Origin: Pseudomonas sp. HS6
GTDB taxonomy: Bacteria; Pseudomonadota; Gammaproteobacteria; Pseudomonadales; Pseudomonadaceae
NCBI RefSeq assembly: GCF_023375815.1
Contig: NZ_CP067412.1
Coordinates: 124,001 to 188,000, forward strand
DNA length: 64,000 bases
Direction: 5' to 3'
Part shown: piece after piece, positions 17,939 through 25,793 of the stretch
Layout of the letters: each line of letters starts with the position of its first letter
How positions within the stretch are numbered: position 1 is the first letter of the stretch
Translations under genes and position numbers: made by a program
The notes under the pieces: generated by a model
What the model saw: only the letters and a program-made list of their open reading frames with translations
The model's database searches: none
Told to the model about the DNA's origin: nothing

Positions 17939-18014
17939 GCCCCTTGGCGACAAGGGGCTCGACGGATTCGCTACCGCCTCGGCCATACCAGGATGCACGG
18001 CCGGCCGAGGCGGT
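17939..18014 (+). other. Two stem-loops between the PixA/AidA paralogues
   Basis: Stem 1 is GCCCCTTG-GCGA-CAAGGGGC (17939-17958), with a GNRA-type loop. Stem 2 pairs ACCGCCTCGGCC (17973-17984) with GGCCGAGGCGGT (18003-18014), 12 perfect base pairs. Neither is followed by a T-run. They may attenuate transcription or stabilise the upstream mRNA so that the two genes are made in different amounts. Confidence 0.5.
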
Positions 18015-18047
18015 TGGCGTCCTGCGCCAACATCATGAAAGGAATCC

Positions 18048-18590
18048 ATGATGACCTCCGAACCGATCCCCTCACCGTCATCCATCACCGAAAACGCGCA
18101 CGACATTCTGTTGATTGTCGATGCCGAATCAATACGCTCGCGCTATCCGGCCCCCAGTCTGGATGCCAGTTCACCCACGAGCATCAGTGATGGGTTCGTC
18201 TTTTTTGCTACAGATGATAACTCTCAAAAAAAAGCCAAAAGTGACAGCAACATCACTTTACCCATCGACATTGGTCGTATTGTTCATTTGCGCGGGAGAA
18301 CCGTCAGCCTCATCGCCGAGCACAGCGTTGTGGTCTACGACATGAAAATTGATACCAGCACCGTTCTTTCAGGGCTTCATCTGGAAGTTCACCCGAACCT
18401 CACCATTCCCGCTCCCAACCCCGACGCTCCGACCGAACCCGCTAGCCAGAAGGCCCACGATCACTTCTGGGCGTGTACGACCAGGGCATCAGGTATGGCC
18501 AGACTCGAAACGAACTTCATGCTGGTCAATCAGCAATGTGAGGCCGTGGGTTATTTCAGGTGGGCTGCAAACATAGAGGTGACGAACTAA
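18048..18590 (+). CDS. PixA/AidA family protein (copy 2)
   Basis: 180 residues, a diverged paralogue of the preceding gene. It shares the HDILLIVDAESIRSRYP opening, a KAHDHFWACTTRASG segment matching KVDNHYWSSETLSCG, and a closing strand FMLVNQQCEAVGYFRW. The middle is more polar (NSQKKAKSDSN). The start is ATG 18048 or 18051, with AAAGGA at 18038-18043. A hairpin terminator follows. Co-transcription with copy 1 is likely, broken only by two stem-loops. Confidence 0.75.
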   Translation: MMTSEPIPSPSSITENAHDILLIVDAESIRSRYPAPSLDASSPTSISDGFVFFATDDNSQKKAKSDSNITLPIDIGRIVHLRGRTVSLIAEHSVVVYDMKIDTSTVLSGLHLEVHPNLTIPAPNPDAPTEPASQKAHDHFWACTTRASGMARLETNFMLVNQQCEAVGYFRWAANIEVTN

Positions 18591-18596
18591 GTCGCA

Positions 18597-18626
18597 AAAG
18601 AAACCGGCCACTTGAGCCGGTTTCTT
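18597..18626 (+). terminator. Terminator after the PixA/AidA pair
   Basis: AAAGAAACCGGC, loop CACTTGA, GCCGGTTTCTTT: stable stem with a T-rich 3' side immediately after the second paralogue. Confidence 0.8.
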
Positions 18627-18734
18627 TGTCAGTCGTAGTAGCCAACTGTCGTGAGGAACAACGGGGTGTCAGTAGAATTTTCACACCCGCCCCGCTGTCT
18701 GAATTTCAAGCTCCCTCCAACAAGGAACACAGCC

Positions 18735-19145
18735 ATGAAATTCGCAAAGATTTCCCAGACGCTCGCACTCTGGGCCGGCAGCCCCAAGACGTTCATGGGG
18801 GCTTTGATTCTGATTGGGTTGTGGGGGTTGAGCGGGCCGTTTTTTCATTTCAACGACACCTGGCAACTGATCATCAATACCTCGACCACGATCATCACGT
18901 TCCTGATGGTGTTCCTGATCCAGAACACCCAGAACCGTGACACTGACATCCTGCATTTGAAACTCGATGAGTTGCTGCGGGTGAACAAGGAGGCGCAGAA
19001 CGCGATGCTTGGGCTGGAGTCGCTGGACCTAAAACAACTGGAGGCCCTGCGCCGACACTACCGCGCCATGGGTGAAGGCGAGGTGTTCAATCTTGAGGGG
19101 CTCGGCCACAAGAGCCAGCCGAAACAGGATTTGAATGATTGCTGA
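18735..19145 (+). CDS. Low-affinity iron permease family protein
   Basis: 136 residues from ATG 18735 (AAGGAA upstream). Two membrane segments are visible (about 19-37 and 49-67). The hallmark of the family is the segment INTSTTIITFLMVFLIQNTQ followed by NRD. A soluble helical C-terminus (KLDELLRVNKEAQNAM) follows. The Pfam family is named after yeast Fet4, but the bacterial members are small and iron transport has not been shown to my knowledge. It is a single-gene unit bounded by terminators. Confidence 0.78.
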   Translation: MKFAKISQTLALWAGSPKTFMGALILIGLWGLSGPFFHFNDTWQLIINTSTTIITFLMVFLIQNTQNRDTDILHLKLDELLRVNKEAQNAMLGLESLDLKQLEALRRHYRAMGEGEVFNLEGLGHKSQPKQDLNDC

Positions 19146-19150
19146 GCAAA

Positions 19151-19181
19151 ACAAAAAACGGCGCGTTGAGCGCCGTTTTTG
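19151..19181. terminator. Bidirectional terminator between convergent genes
   Basis: AAAAAACGGCGC, loop GTTGA, GCGCCGTTTTTG: lies between the iron-permease-family gene (ends 19145) and the DUF4142 gene (ends 19194, minus strand), serving both. Confidence 0.85.
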
Positions 19182-19193
19182 TTTGACCCGTTA

Positions 19194-19697
19194 TCAGCGG
19201 CTGGCTTGCAGCGCCCGGGCCATTTGCAGATGGTTTTGCAGTTTCGGCAGGGTCTCGTCGGCGAAGGCTTTGATCTCTGGCACGTCGGTGGTCTGCGCTT
19301 CCTGCTGGATCTGCTGGATGGCTTCCTCGGTGGCTTTGACCTGACTGGCGGCGTAGGCCTGATCGAAGGTTGCGCCATCCTTCACTTCCGGCATCAACGC
19401 CTTGGCCTTGTCCGCGACTTCTTCACGGGGGGCGACAGGCAGATCCAGCTTCTTGGCGATTTTCGCCAGGTGCTGGTTGGCGGTCGTGCGGTCGTTGATG
19501 ACCACGATGGTGTAGTCCTTGACCTCCTTGGACTCGGACTTCTGATGCGCCAGACGACTGGCCTCGATGTCGGCCATGCCTTTGGCCGATGCATCGTTGA
19601 TGAAGTCGGCGGGCGACTGGGCGAAAGCACTGCCGGCGCACAGCCCCAGCAGGGTGACAAAACTTGCGTTGCGTACTCGGGTGGCCATGCGGTTCAT
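19194..19697 (-). CDS. DUF4142 family secreted protein
   Basis: 167 residues from ATG 19697, behind AAGGAGG. A signal peptide (VTLLGLCAGSAFAQS) predicts export to the periplasm. The mature part is an all-helical bundle with the DUF4142 pattern: FINDASAKGMADIEASRLAHQKS, then DYTIVVINDRTTANQHL. Related domains resemble ferritin-like bundles, but no activity is established. Next upstream on the same strand is a small KGG-type protein, a combination that suggests a general stress setting. Confidence 0.8.
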   Translation of the reverse strand: MNRMATRVRNASFVTLLGLCAGSAFAQSPADFINDASAKGMADIEASRLAHQKSESKEVKDYTIVVINDRTTANQHLAKIAKKLDLPVAPREEVADKAKALMPEVKDGATFDQAYAASQVKATEEAIQQIQQEAQTTDVPEIKAFADETLPKLQNHLQMARALQASR

Positions 19698-19772
19698 GGT
19701 CGCGCCCTCCTTCTCTCGAAATTCAAACGGGAGCTTTCGCCCCCGCCTCTCAATCAAAACAACCCTCGCCGA

Positions 19773-19931
19773 CTACTTCGATTTCTGAGCAGGCTTGCGG
19801 CCCATGTCTGTTTTCGCAGGCTCTTTATCGACCGTCGTGGTGGTGGTTTTCCCACCCTTGCGACCGGCTTCAGAGGCCTTCGTCTTATCGTTGGCGAAGT
19901 TTCCCGAGTTCGAGTTTCTTGAATTAGGCAT
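19773..19931 (-). CDS. Small KGG-motif stress protein
   Basis: 52 residues, MPNSRNSNSGNF at the start, one EAGRKGGKTT unit and a second, weaker GRKPAQKSK unit at the end. The composition is highly hydrophilic and free of Cys and Trp, like the KGG/Con-10/GsiB general-stress proteins, which are disordered and accumulate under desiccation or starvation. An AGAGGT site precedes ATG 19931. It lies 75 bases upstream of the DUF4142 gene on the same strand. It is short enough to be missed by length filters. Confidence 0.7.
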   Translation of the reverse strand: MPNSRNSNSGNFANDKTKASEAGRKGGKTTTTTVDKEPAKTDMGRKPAQKSK

Positions 19932-20048
19932 GATTCTCTACCTCTTGGTATTTGATCGTAGCGAGCAGATGCCCACCTGGATTGTGAATTCACCAGCCGC
20001 CAAAGGTTTAGAAAAGTTGCCGTTGCCGCGACGAACGGATGATGGCAG

Positions 20049-21398
20049 TCAGATATCCCGTGCCCGGTGATTCTGCCGTTTGGCGGCATACATGGCCTGG
20101 TCAGCGTGGCGGAACAGTTGCTGTTCTTCGCTGCCATGCTCGGGATAGCGGGCGACGCCGATGCTCGGTTCGATGTGCAGGTTGTGCCCGTCCAGACGCA
20201 TCGGTTGCACCAACACTTGTCGGATTTTTTCCGCGACGCCGTCGGCATCGTCGGAGGCATGGACGCTATGCAGTAGCACCACAAACTCATCGCCGCCAAT
20301 CCGCGCCACTGTGTCGGTCTCGCGCACGCAGCCCTTGAGCCGATTGGCCACAGTTTGCAGGAGCATGTCGCCAACGCCGTGACCGTAGGTGTCATTGACC
20401 TGTTTGAAGCGATCCAGATCGACATACAGCAGCGCCATGAACCCCGACTGCTCCCGCGCACCAGCAAGCGCAGCCTTGAGCCGATCACGCAGCAATTCGC
20501 GGTTGGGCAACTGGGTCAACTGATCGTATTGCGCCATGCGCCGCAGACGGGCGTGCAATTGCTGGCGCTCGATGGCCGTGGCGACCTGGGCACAGACATA
20601 TTGCAGCAGTTCCTTGTCGCGCTCAGTGTAGCGCTCGCCGCCGGCCAGGCTTTTGACGATCAACGCGCCAATGGTGCCATTCTTCGAGCTTAGTGGCACG
20701 CCGAGCCAGCACGGCGATTGCTGCCCCGCCACCAGAGCTTCGAAACCCGGTGGTGCGTGCGGGCAATCCGGAGTCAGCAGGATCGGTTGGCCGCTGCGGA
20801 TCACTTCGGCGCACAGCCGGCCGGTCACGGTGCCGGGTTGCTCCGGTTGCAACTCGTCATCGTCGACGTGGTAGGGGAAATTCAGCTGTGCGCAGTGTTC
20901 GTCGTACAGCGCCACGGAGAAATTCAGCGCCGGCAGCCACTCGCCAATAATCATGTGAATGCGCTTGAACAGCGCCAGCAGATCCTCCGCCGCATGCGCC
21001 GCTTCGGAGATCGCATACAACGCCGCCTGCCGGGATTCGGCGAGTTTGCGCTCGGTGATGTCCCGAGCCACGGCAATGCGCAGTTGATCGACTTCAGACC
21101 AGCGCGCCGACCATAGAATGTGCACGACGCTGCCGTCCTTGCGCACGTAGCGGTTCTCGAAATTGTGCTTGGGCTCGCCGCCCATGATGTCGCTGGCGGC
21201 GGACAAGGTGCGTTCGCGGTCGGCGGGATAGACATAGTCGATCATCGACTGGCCGATCAGTTCGTCAGGCGTGTAGCCGAGAATCCGCTCGCAGGCCGCG
21301 CTGACAAAAACGAAACGGCCCTGCTTGTCGACTGCGCACACGGCGTCCAGCAACAGATCGATATAACTCGCCAACGGTGCAGAATTTCGACTTTCCAT
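20049..21398 (-). CDS. PAS-GAF-GGDEF diguanylate cyclase
   Basis: 449 residues without membrane segments, so it is probably cytoplasmic. Domain order: PAS with PAC (about 10-120, ending IAVARDITERK), GAF (about 125-275) and GGDEF (about 285-449). The active site GGDEF is intact at residues 368-372, and a RETD I-site lies five residues before it. It should produce cyclic di-GMP in response to a signal sensed by the PAS or GAF domain, with product feedback. No ligand can be deduced. No EAL domain is present. It stands between the KGG protein and LysE genes as its own unit. Confidence 0.88.
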   Translation of the reverse strand: MESRNSAPLASYIDLLLDAVCAVDKQGRFVFVSAACERILGYTPDELIGQSMIDYVYPADRERTLSAASDIMGGEPKHNFENRYVRKDGSVVHILWSARWSEVDQLRIAVARDITERKLAESRQAALYAISEAAHAAEDLLALFKRIHMIIGEWLPALNFSVALYDEHCAQLNFPYHVDDDELQPEQPGTVTGRLCAEVIRSGQPILLTPDCPHAPPGFEALVAGQQSPCWLGVPLSSKNGTIGALIVKSLAGGERYTERDKELLQYVCAQVATAIERQQLHARLRRMAQYDQLTQLPNRELLRDRLKAALAGAREQSGFMALLYVDLDRFKQVNDTYGHGVGDMLLQTVANRLKGCVRETDTVARIGGDEFVVLLHSVHASDDADGVAEKIRQVLVQPMRLDGHNLHIEPSIGVARYPEHGSEEQQLFRHADQAMYAAKRQNHRARDI

Positions 21399-21475
21399 GG
21401 TTCAGCGTGGGTGTCCGGACAATGCAGCACTGATCAACCGTCCCTGACCTCGACCTCGCATCCCAGCGATCAATT

Positions 21476-22114
21476 TCAAGCCTTGTTCGGCATCAGCCCC
21501 GGTAACGCATGCACCAGGGCGTTGATGGCGAAACCGATAAACATTACCCCGCACAACCGGGTGATGGCCAGTTCATGGCGCTGATACAGCGTGCGCACCT
21601 GTCGGGCGCCGACAATGCCAATGAGAATAGCGTAGGCGAGCAATCCGCCGAGGAAGCTCAAGGCGATCAGCATCGGCAGCATCGACCAGTTGAGCAGTTC
21701 GGCGCGGCTCGACAGCAGCGCGGTGAACGTCGCCACTGCCACCGGGTAGGCCTTGGGGTTGGTCAACCCGAACAGGATGCCGTGCCAGAACGGCTGACGC
21801 GCAGCGCCCTGGGGCTGATCACCGTTGCTGCGTTTGGCCCGCACCGCGCGCCAGCCGAGCCAGAACAGGTACAGACCGCTGAGCACTCCGAGCACATCGA
21901 ACGCGGTGCTACCGATTTCCCGGGCGCCGACAATCGCGATCAACGCCGTGCTGCACCAGATCACATCGCCCAGTAAATGCCCGCACAGGAACCCCGCCCC
22001 GGCCCGCCGGCCCCGCGCGGCGCCGATGCCAAACACCGCCAGTACACCCGGCCCCGGTGTGATGCCGTAGATGAAACCCGAGGCCAGCACGGCCATAAGC
22101 AACGATGGAGTCAT
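21476..22114 (-). CDS. LysE family amino-acid exporter
   Basis: 212 residues with about six membrane helices, the usual LysE/RhtB size. The N-terminal signature is present (FIYGITPGPGVLAVFGIGAARGRRAG, where the PGP turn is the hallmark). These inner-membrane proteins export amino acids or related metabolites by proton antiport. The specific substrate cannot be read from the sequence. It lies 60 bases downstream of fosA on the same strand and might be read through from it. Confidence 0.82.
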   Translation of the reverse strand: MTPSLLMAVLASGFIYGITPGPGVLAVFGIGAARGRRAGAGFLCGHLLGDVIWCSTALIAIVGAREIGSTAFDVLGVLSGLYLFWLGWRAVRAKRSNGDQPQGAARQPFWHGILFGLTNPKAYPVAVATFTALLSSRAELLNWSMLPMLIALSFLGGLLAYAILIGIVGARQVRTLYQRHELAITRLCGVMFIGFAINALVHALPGLMPNKA

Positions 22115-22174
22115 GGAAAACCTGCAAGCGCCGGAAAACGTGGCCGCCAGTCTATCCCAGCGGTTTGTGAATAT

Positions 22175-22591
22175 TCACGACTCGTTGAAAAAACGCATCC
22201 CCACGTAGGGCTTTTGCCGACACGCGGCCAGTCGCGAGGCGAGGTCGCCCACGTGGGCTTCAAGTTTGTGGCCGTCTGGGTCGAGGAAGTAGAACGACGC
22301 ACCTTCGCTGCGGTTGTCGCGCCATTCCTGCACATTCGCGGCGCGAAGCTGTTGCACGAACAGCGGAAAGTCCGCCGCATCGAGGCTGAAGGCGTAGTGG
22401 GTGTAGTCGACGGCGGGCTCGGATTGGCGTTGCGCATCAAGCGACAGGCACAGCCACAGGCCCGGGAGTGACAGATAGGCACCGGCATCCCACGTGGCCT
22501 CGACTCGCAACTTCAGGACGTCACGGTAGAACGCGAGGCTGCGGTCCAGGTCGGTGACGGCGAGGGTCAGGTGGTTGAGGCCGGTGAGCAT
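22175..22591 (-). CDS. fosA: FosA-type fosfomycin glutathione transferase
   Basis: 138 residues, closely resembling P. aeruginosa FosA throughout. The metal ligands are in place: His7 (LNHLTL), His65 (DYTHYAF) and Glu111 (KLEAHVG). The potassium loop [10 protein letters not shown] is also intact. The enzyme adds glutathione to fosfomycin, with Mn2+, and inactivates it. The residue equivalent to Lys90 of the P. aeruginosa enzyme, which contacts the phosphonate, reads Arg here (EWRDNRSEG); this comparison is from memory. The start lies 4 bases after the stop of the secreted-protein gene at 22596, so they share a transcript. Confidence 0.88.
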   Translation of the reverse strand: MLTGLNHLTLAVTDLDRSLAFYRDVLKLRVEATWDAGAYLSLPGLWLCLSLDAQRQSEPAVDYTHYAFSLDAADFPLFVQQLRAANVQEWRDNRSEGASFYFLDPDGHKLEAHVGDLASRLAACRQKPYVGMRFFNES

Positions 22592-22595
22592 CGGG

Positions 22596-23312
22596 TCAGT
22601 AACCTCTGAAGTCTTCAGGGATGGTGTATTGCTTGCCGTCGTAGGTCAGGGTGATTTGGGTTTTCTTCAGTGGGGAATCCTGGGAAACGCATTCCTTGCC
22701 GGATTTGACGGTTTTCATCGCCGTGCCGCTTGAAGTAATGATCAGGTCGGAATAACCGTTGTGGCTGGTCGGGCCGATTTCCACGGTTCGGCGAATTTGC
22801 TGACCTTCACCCACACAGTTTTCCAGCCACTCACCGTTATTCTTGTAAACCACCAGGCCATCCAGAACCGGGCGCAGTTTATTACCCTCGCGCACATAAA
22901 GTGTCAGGTCGGTTTTTTCGTAGGGAATGGCACTTGAACTGTGCTCGAACTTCGACCGCAGACCAAAGGCACGGACATCCGGCGCCAGCCTGTAACGGGC
23001 CGTATCGATCACCAGGTCGTCGAACCGGATGGCATCAGTGTTGTAAGCCCCGGGTTTGGTGTAAGTGGCAATCGGCTTGGCGTTGGTGCTGTTCAGCACC
23101 GCCAGATCCAGATCAAACACACCCGCATCGTCACTGCCTGCGTCCGGTACATACGTGGACTTGAGGGCAATCACTTGCTCCTTGAACGCCGGCCATGGTT
23201 TGCAGCGCGAGAGCGATTGGTCGTCGTGATTCTTTGTCACGCAGGCTGGCTGCGCCTGAGCGGTGATCGCGAAAAAGCTGAGGGCTATGAAAAGTCGGGT
23301 CGGGGTGAGCAT
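22596..23312 (-). CDS. Secreted protein of unknown function (paralogue B)
   Basis: 238 residues from ATG 23312, with AAGGAAG upstream. A signal peptide ends near ITAQAQPAC. The mature part contains an [18 protein letters not shown] segment, a [23 protein letters not shown] segment and a closing [15 protein letters not shown]. All three have direct counterparts in the neighbouring gene at 23348, so the two are tandem duplicates that diverged. No known family was recognised. The cysteine pairs suggest a disulfide-bonded periplasmic or secreted protein. It is directly upstream of fosA. Confidence 0.65.
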   Translation of the reverse strand: MLTPTRLFIALSFFAITAQAQPACVTKNHDDQSLSRCKPWPAFKEQVIALKSTYVPDAGSDDAGVFDLDLAVLNSTNAKPIATYTKPGAYNTDAIRFDDLVIDTARYRLAPDVRAFGLRSKFEHSSSAIPYEKTDLTLYVREGNKLRPVLDGLVVYKNNGEWLENCVGEGQQIRRTVEIGPTSHNGYSDLIITSSGTAMKTVKSGKECVSQDSPLKKTQITLTYDGKQYTIPEDFRGY

Positions 23313-23347
23313 TGTTCTTCCTTGAAATAAGTCGCGTTGGATCTGTA

Positions 23348-24085
23348 TCACTCGATGGCCTGGAAACCTTTAGGCAAGACGTATGATTTTCCGTCGTAGT
23401 GAAGGGTGGTCAGTACAGGTTTAGCGGTTGTGGTTTTCTCATCACAAGTGTCTGGATCACCTTTGCCAACAATTCCCGTAGTCACCGATTTGACAATCAG
23501 ATCGGCGTAACCATGAGAACTGGTCTTTCCAATCTCGATCGTGCGGAGGGTACTGGCACGCTCGCCCTCACAATTTCCATCCCACTCTCCGTTGTAGCCA
23601 TACACCACAAGCCGATCCAGCACTGGGCGTAACGTGTCGCCTTCTTTCACGTAAAGGGACAGCGAAGTCTCATCCATGGGATTGACGCGGGAGGAGCCTT
23701 TGAAGACGACCCGAACACCAAAAGCCCGAATTTCAGGGGTCAATTTGTAGCGCGCGGTATCGAACTCAACACTTTCCAGAGCGAAAGCATCGGACTGGAA
23801 TGCAGAAAGCTTGTAATAGGTGGCCAGAGGTTCTGAATCCTCGACCGAAACAACAGAGAGAGCAAGATCGTAACTACCGACATCACCGGTTTTGCCATAC
23901 ACCGGATCCGGCTCAAATTTAGAGACGGCCTTGAGCGTCATACCAGGATAAGCCGGCCACTCCTTGCAAACAGAAAAGTCTCGCTCCCCCGCCACCGGCG
24001 CAGGCACACAATCAGCCAACACCTGCCCTGCCAGCAACGCCCCGCAAAGCGCCAGATACCCCACCACCCAAGACTTCACTGTCAC
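23348..24085 (-). CDS. Secreted protein of unknown function (paralogue A)
   Basis: 245 residues from a GTG at 24085, chosen because GGAG lies six bases upstream and a signal peptide (VVGYLALCGALLAGQVLADC) begins at once. It parallels paralogue B in FDTARYKLTPEIRAFGVR, TSLSLYVKEGDTLRPVLDRLVVYGYNGEW and TLHYDGKSYVLPKGF. Spacing to paralogue B is 35 bases and to the upstream LysR gene 20 bases. The function is unknown. The conserved RPVLD-LVVY-NGEW core may define a small family worth collecting. Confidence 0.65.
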   Translation of the reverse strand: MTVKSWVVGYLALCGALLAGQVLADCVPAPVAGERDFSVCKEWPAYPGMTLKAVSKFEPDPVYGKTGDVGSYDLALSVVSVEDSEPLATYYKLSAFQSDAFALESVEFDTARYKLTPEIRAFGVRVVFKGSSRVNPMDETSLSLYVKEGDTLRPVLDRLVVYGYNGEWDGNCEGERASTLRTIEIGKTSSHGYADLIVKSVTTGIVGKGDPDTCDEKTTTAKPVLTTLHYDGKSYVLPKGFQAIE

Positions 24086-24105
24086 GCCCCGCTCCTTGAT
24101 ATTTT

Positions 24106-25008
24106 TCAGCCGCGCACTATCCCCTCCCCGATCCGCCGATTCAACCAGTTCAACGCCTGATCCCCGCCCCGCCGCTTGTGCCACGCCGAGACGAAGGTGA
24201 ATGGCGCGATCTCGAACGGCGGTGTCACGACGATCAGCGCCTCTTCATCAATATCGTTCAACGCCCGCGAGGCCACAGTCAAAATCAGATCCGTGCCGCT
24301 GATGAACTGCGGTGCAACGCTCCAGTGCGGCAGGCTGATGGCGACGCGGCGGCGTTCGCGCAGGGCGGTCAGGGTTCGTTCGATTTCCGGGGTGCCGCTG
24401 CCGCGCATTTCCAGTAGGACATGAGGACGTGCGAGGTAGGTTGCCATGTCCAGATGCCCATCGGCAGGAAGGCTCTGGCGGTCCAACAGACAGACATAGC
24501 GCTCCTCGAACAGCGGCGTGCTGTGCAATTCGCCGGGCAATTCCGGGAGCACACCGGCCGCGAGGTCGATGTCGCCGTTGAGCAAACCTTCAACCATGCC
24601 TTCACGGCTGGCATGGCTGATTTGCAGATCGATGCCCGGGGCTTCCGTGCGCAATGTGCGAATCAGGCTGGGCAAGATAATCGCCGCGCCGTAATCCGAC
24701 ATCGCAAGCCGAAAGGTCCGGCGCGCGCTGGCCGGGTCAAAGGTGTTCGGCGCCAGCAGCGATTGCACCTGAGCCAGCGCTTCGGCCAGCGGCGCAACCA
24801 GCTCCAGCGCCCGAGCGGTCGGCACCAGCCCCGCACCGGCACGCACCAGCAGTGGATCACCCAGCAAGTCGCGCAAGCGGGCCAACGCATGGCTGACCGC
24901 CGGTTGACTCAAGTGCAGACGCTCGGCGGCGCGGGTCACGTGCTGCTCGCTGAGCAAGGCTTCGAGGATCACCAGCAGGTTGAGATCGATGCGCCGCAGA
25001 TCATTCAT
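24106..25008 (-). CDS. LysR family transcriptional regulator
   Basis: 300 residues from ATG 25008. The N-terminal winged helix is standard (RRIDLNLLVILEALLSEQHVTRAAERLHLSQPAVSHAL). The rest is a periplasmic-binding-protein-like effector domain. It is divergent from the small DMT transporter at 25097 with 88 bases between them, the classic arrangement in which LysR controls its neighbour. It also reads toward the secreted paralogues and fosA with a 20-base gap, so it could be the first gene of that operon. Confidence 0.85.
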   Translation of the reverse strand: MNDLRRIDLNLLVILEALLSEQHVTRAAERLHLSQPAVSHALARLRDLLGDPLLVRAGAGLVPTARALELVAPLAEALAQVQSLLAPNTFDPASARRTFRLAMSDYGAAIILPSLIRTLRTEAPGIDLQISHASREGMVEGLLNGDIDLAAGVLPELPGELHSTPLFEERYVCLLDRQSLPADGHLDMATYLARPHVLLEMRGSGTPEIERTLTALRERRRVAISLPHWSVAPQFISGTDLILTVASRALNDIDEEALIVVTPPFEIAPFTFVSAWHKRRGGDQALNWLNRRIGEGIVRG

Positions 25009-25096
25009 CTGATGCATGTTCCGGATGACAAAACAGAATTTAAATCTGCGCGACGAATACCCTAGAGTCCAGCAAAACCTTTGCTGGAGAACGATC

Positions 25097-25585
25097 ATGA
25101 GTACGTTGCAGTGGGCCGGCCTGTTGTTGCTCGCGGCATTGGCCGGGGCGGTGGTGCCTTTTCAAAGTGCAATCAACACCAATCTGGCCAGGGGGCTTGG
25201 ACATCCCTTGTGGGCGACATTGGCGTCACTGCTGGTGAGCGTTCTGGTGTTGTTGCCGGTGATCGTCGCGCTGCGTTTGCCGTTGCCATCGCTGGCGTTC
25301 ATCGGCAAGGCGCCGCTGTGGATGTGGGCCGGGGGCGCGTTCGGGGTGTGTTTTGTGGCATTGGCGGTGATGCTTGTGCCGAAGCTCGGCGCTTCAGGCT
25401 TTGTCGCGCTGGCGTTGGCCGGACAAGTGCTGGCGTCGATGGTGCTGGATCACTTCGGTTTGTTCGGGCTACTGGAGAAGCAACTCACATTGCCTCGGGT
25501 ACTCGGCGCGGTGCTGTTGATGGCGGGCGTGGTGTTGATCCAGTTCTCCCCGGCGCTGGAAAAGAGCGCAACAGCCGTCGGATAA
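25097..25585 (+). CDS. Small DMT-superfamily transporter (YdcZ/DUF606 type)
   Basis: 162 residues with about five membrane helices. The N-terminal helix carries AALAGAVVPFQSAINTNLA, the pattern of the YdcZ group of half-size drug/metabolite transporters, and ends with VLGAVLLMAGVVLI. Such proteins act as dimers in the inner membrane. The substrate is unknown. It is divergent from the LysR gene, its likely regulator. Confidence 0.78.
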   Translation: MSTLQWAGLLLLAALAGAVVPFQSAINTNLARGLGHPLWATLASLLVSVLVLLPVIVALRLPLPSLAFIGKAPLWMWAGGAFGVCFVALAVMLVPKLGASGFVALALAGQVLASMVLDHFGLFGLLEKQLTLPRVLGAVLLMAGVVLIQFSPALEKSATAVG

Positions 25586-25793
25586 CAGACAAAGGTAAGC
25601 CCTTCACTACAAGGGTTGTCGGGCATTTCATCGCCTTACAACCCGACAAGGCATCGCCCTACAAGCAAAACTCCAACGGCCCTCAGCGCTATCGGATACA
25701 GCCGATTATGGCCCTGCGAAGCTCTCTGTAAAGTCTGGCAACACACACAAATTGAAACACCCCATGGATTGCCATGCTCAAGGAGAGCTGCCT

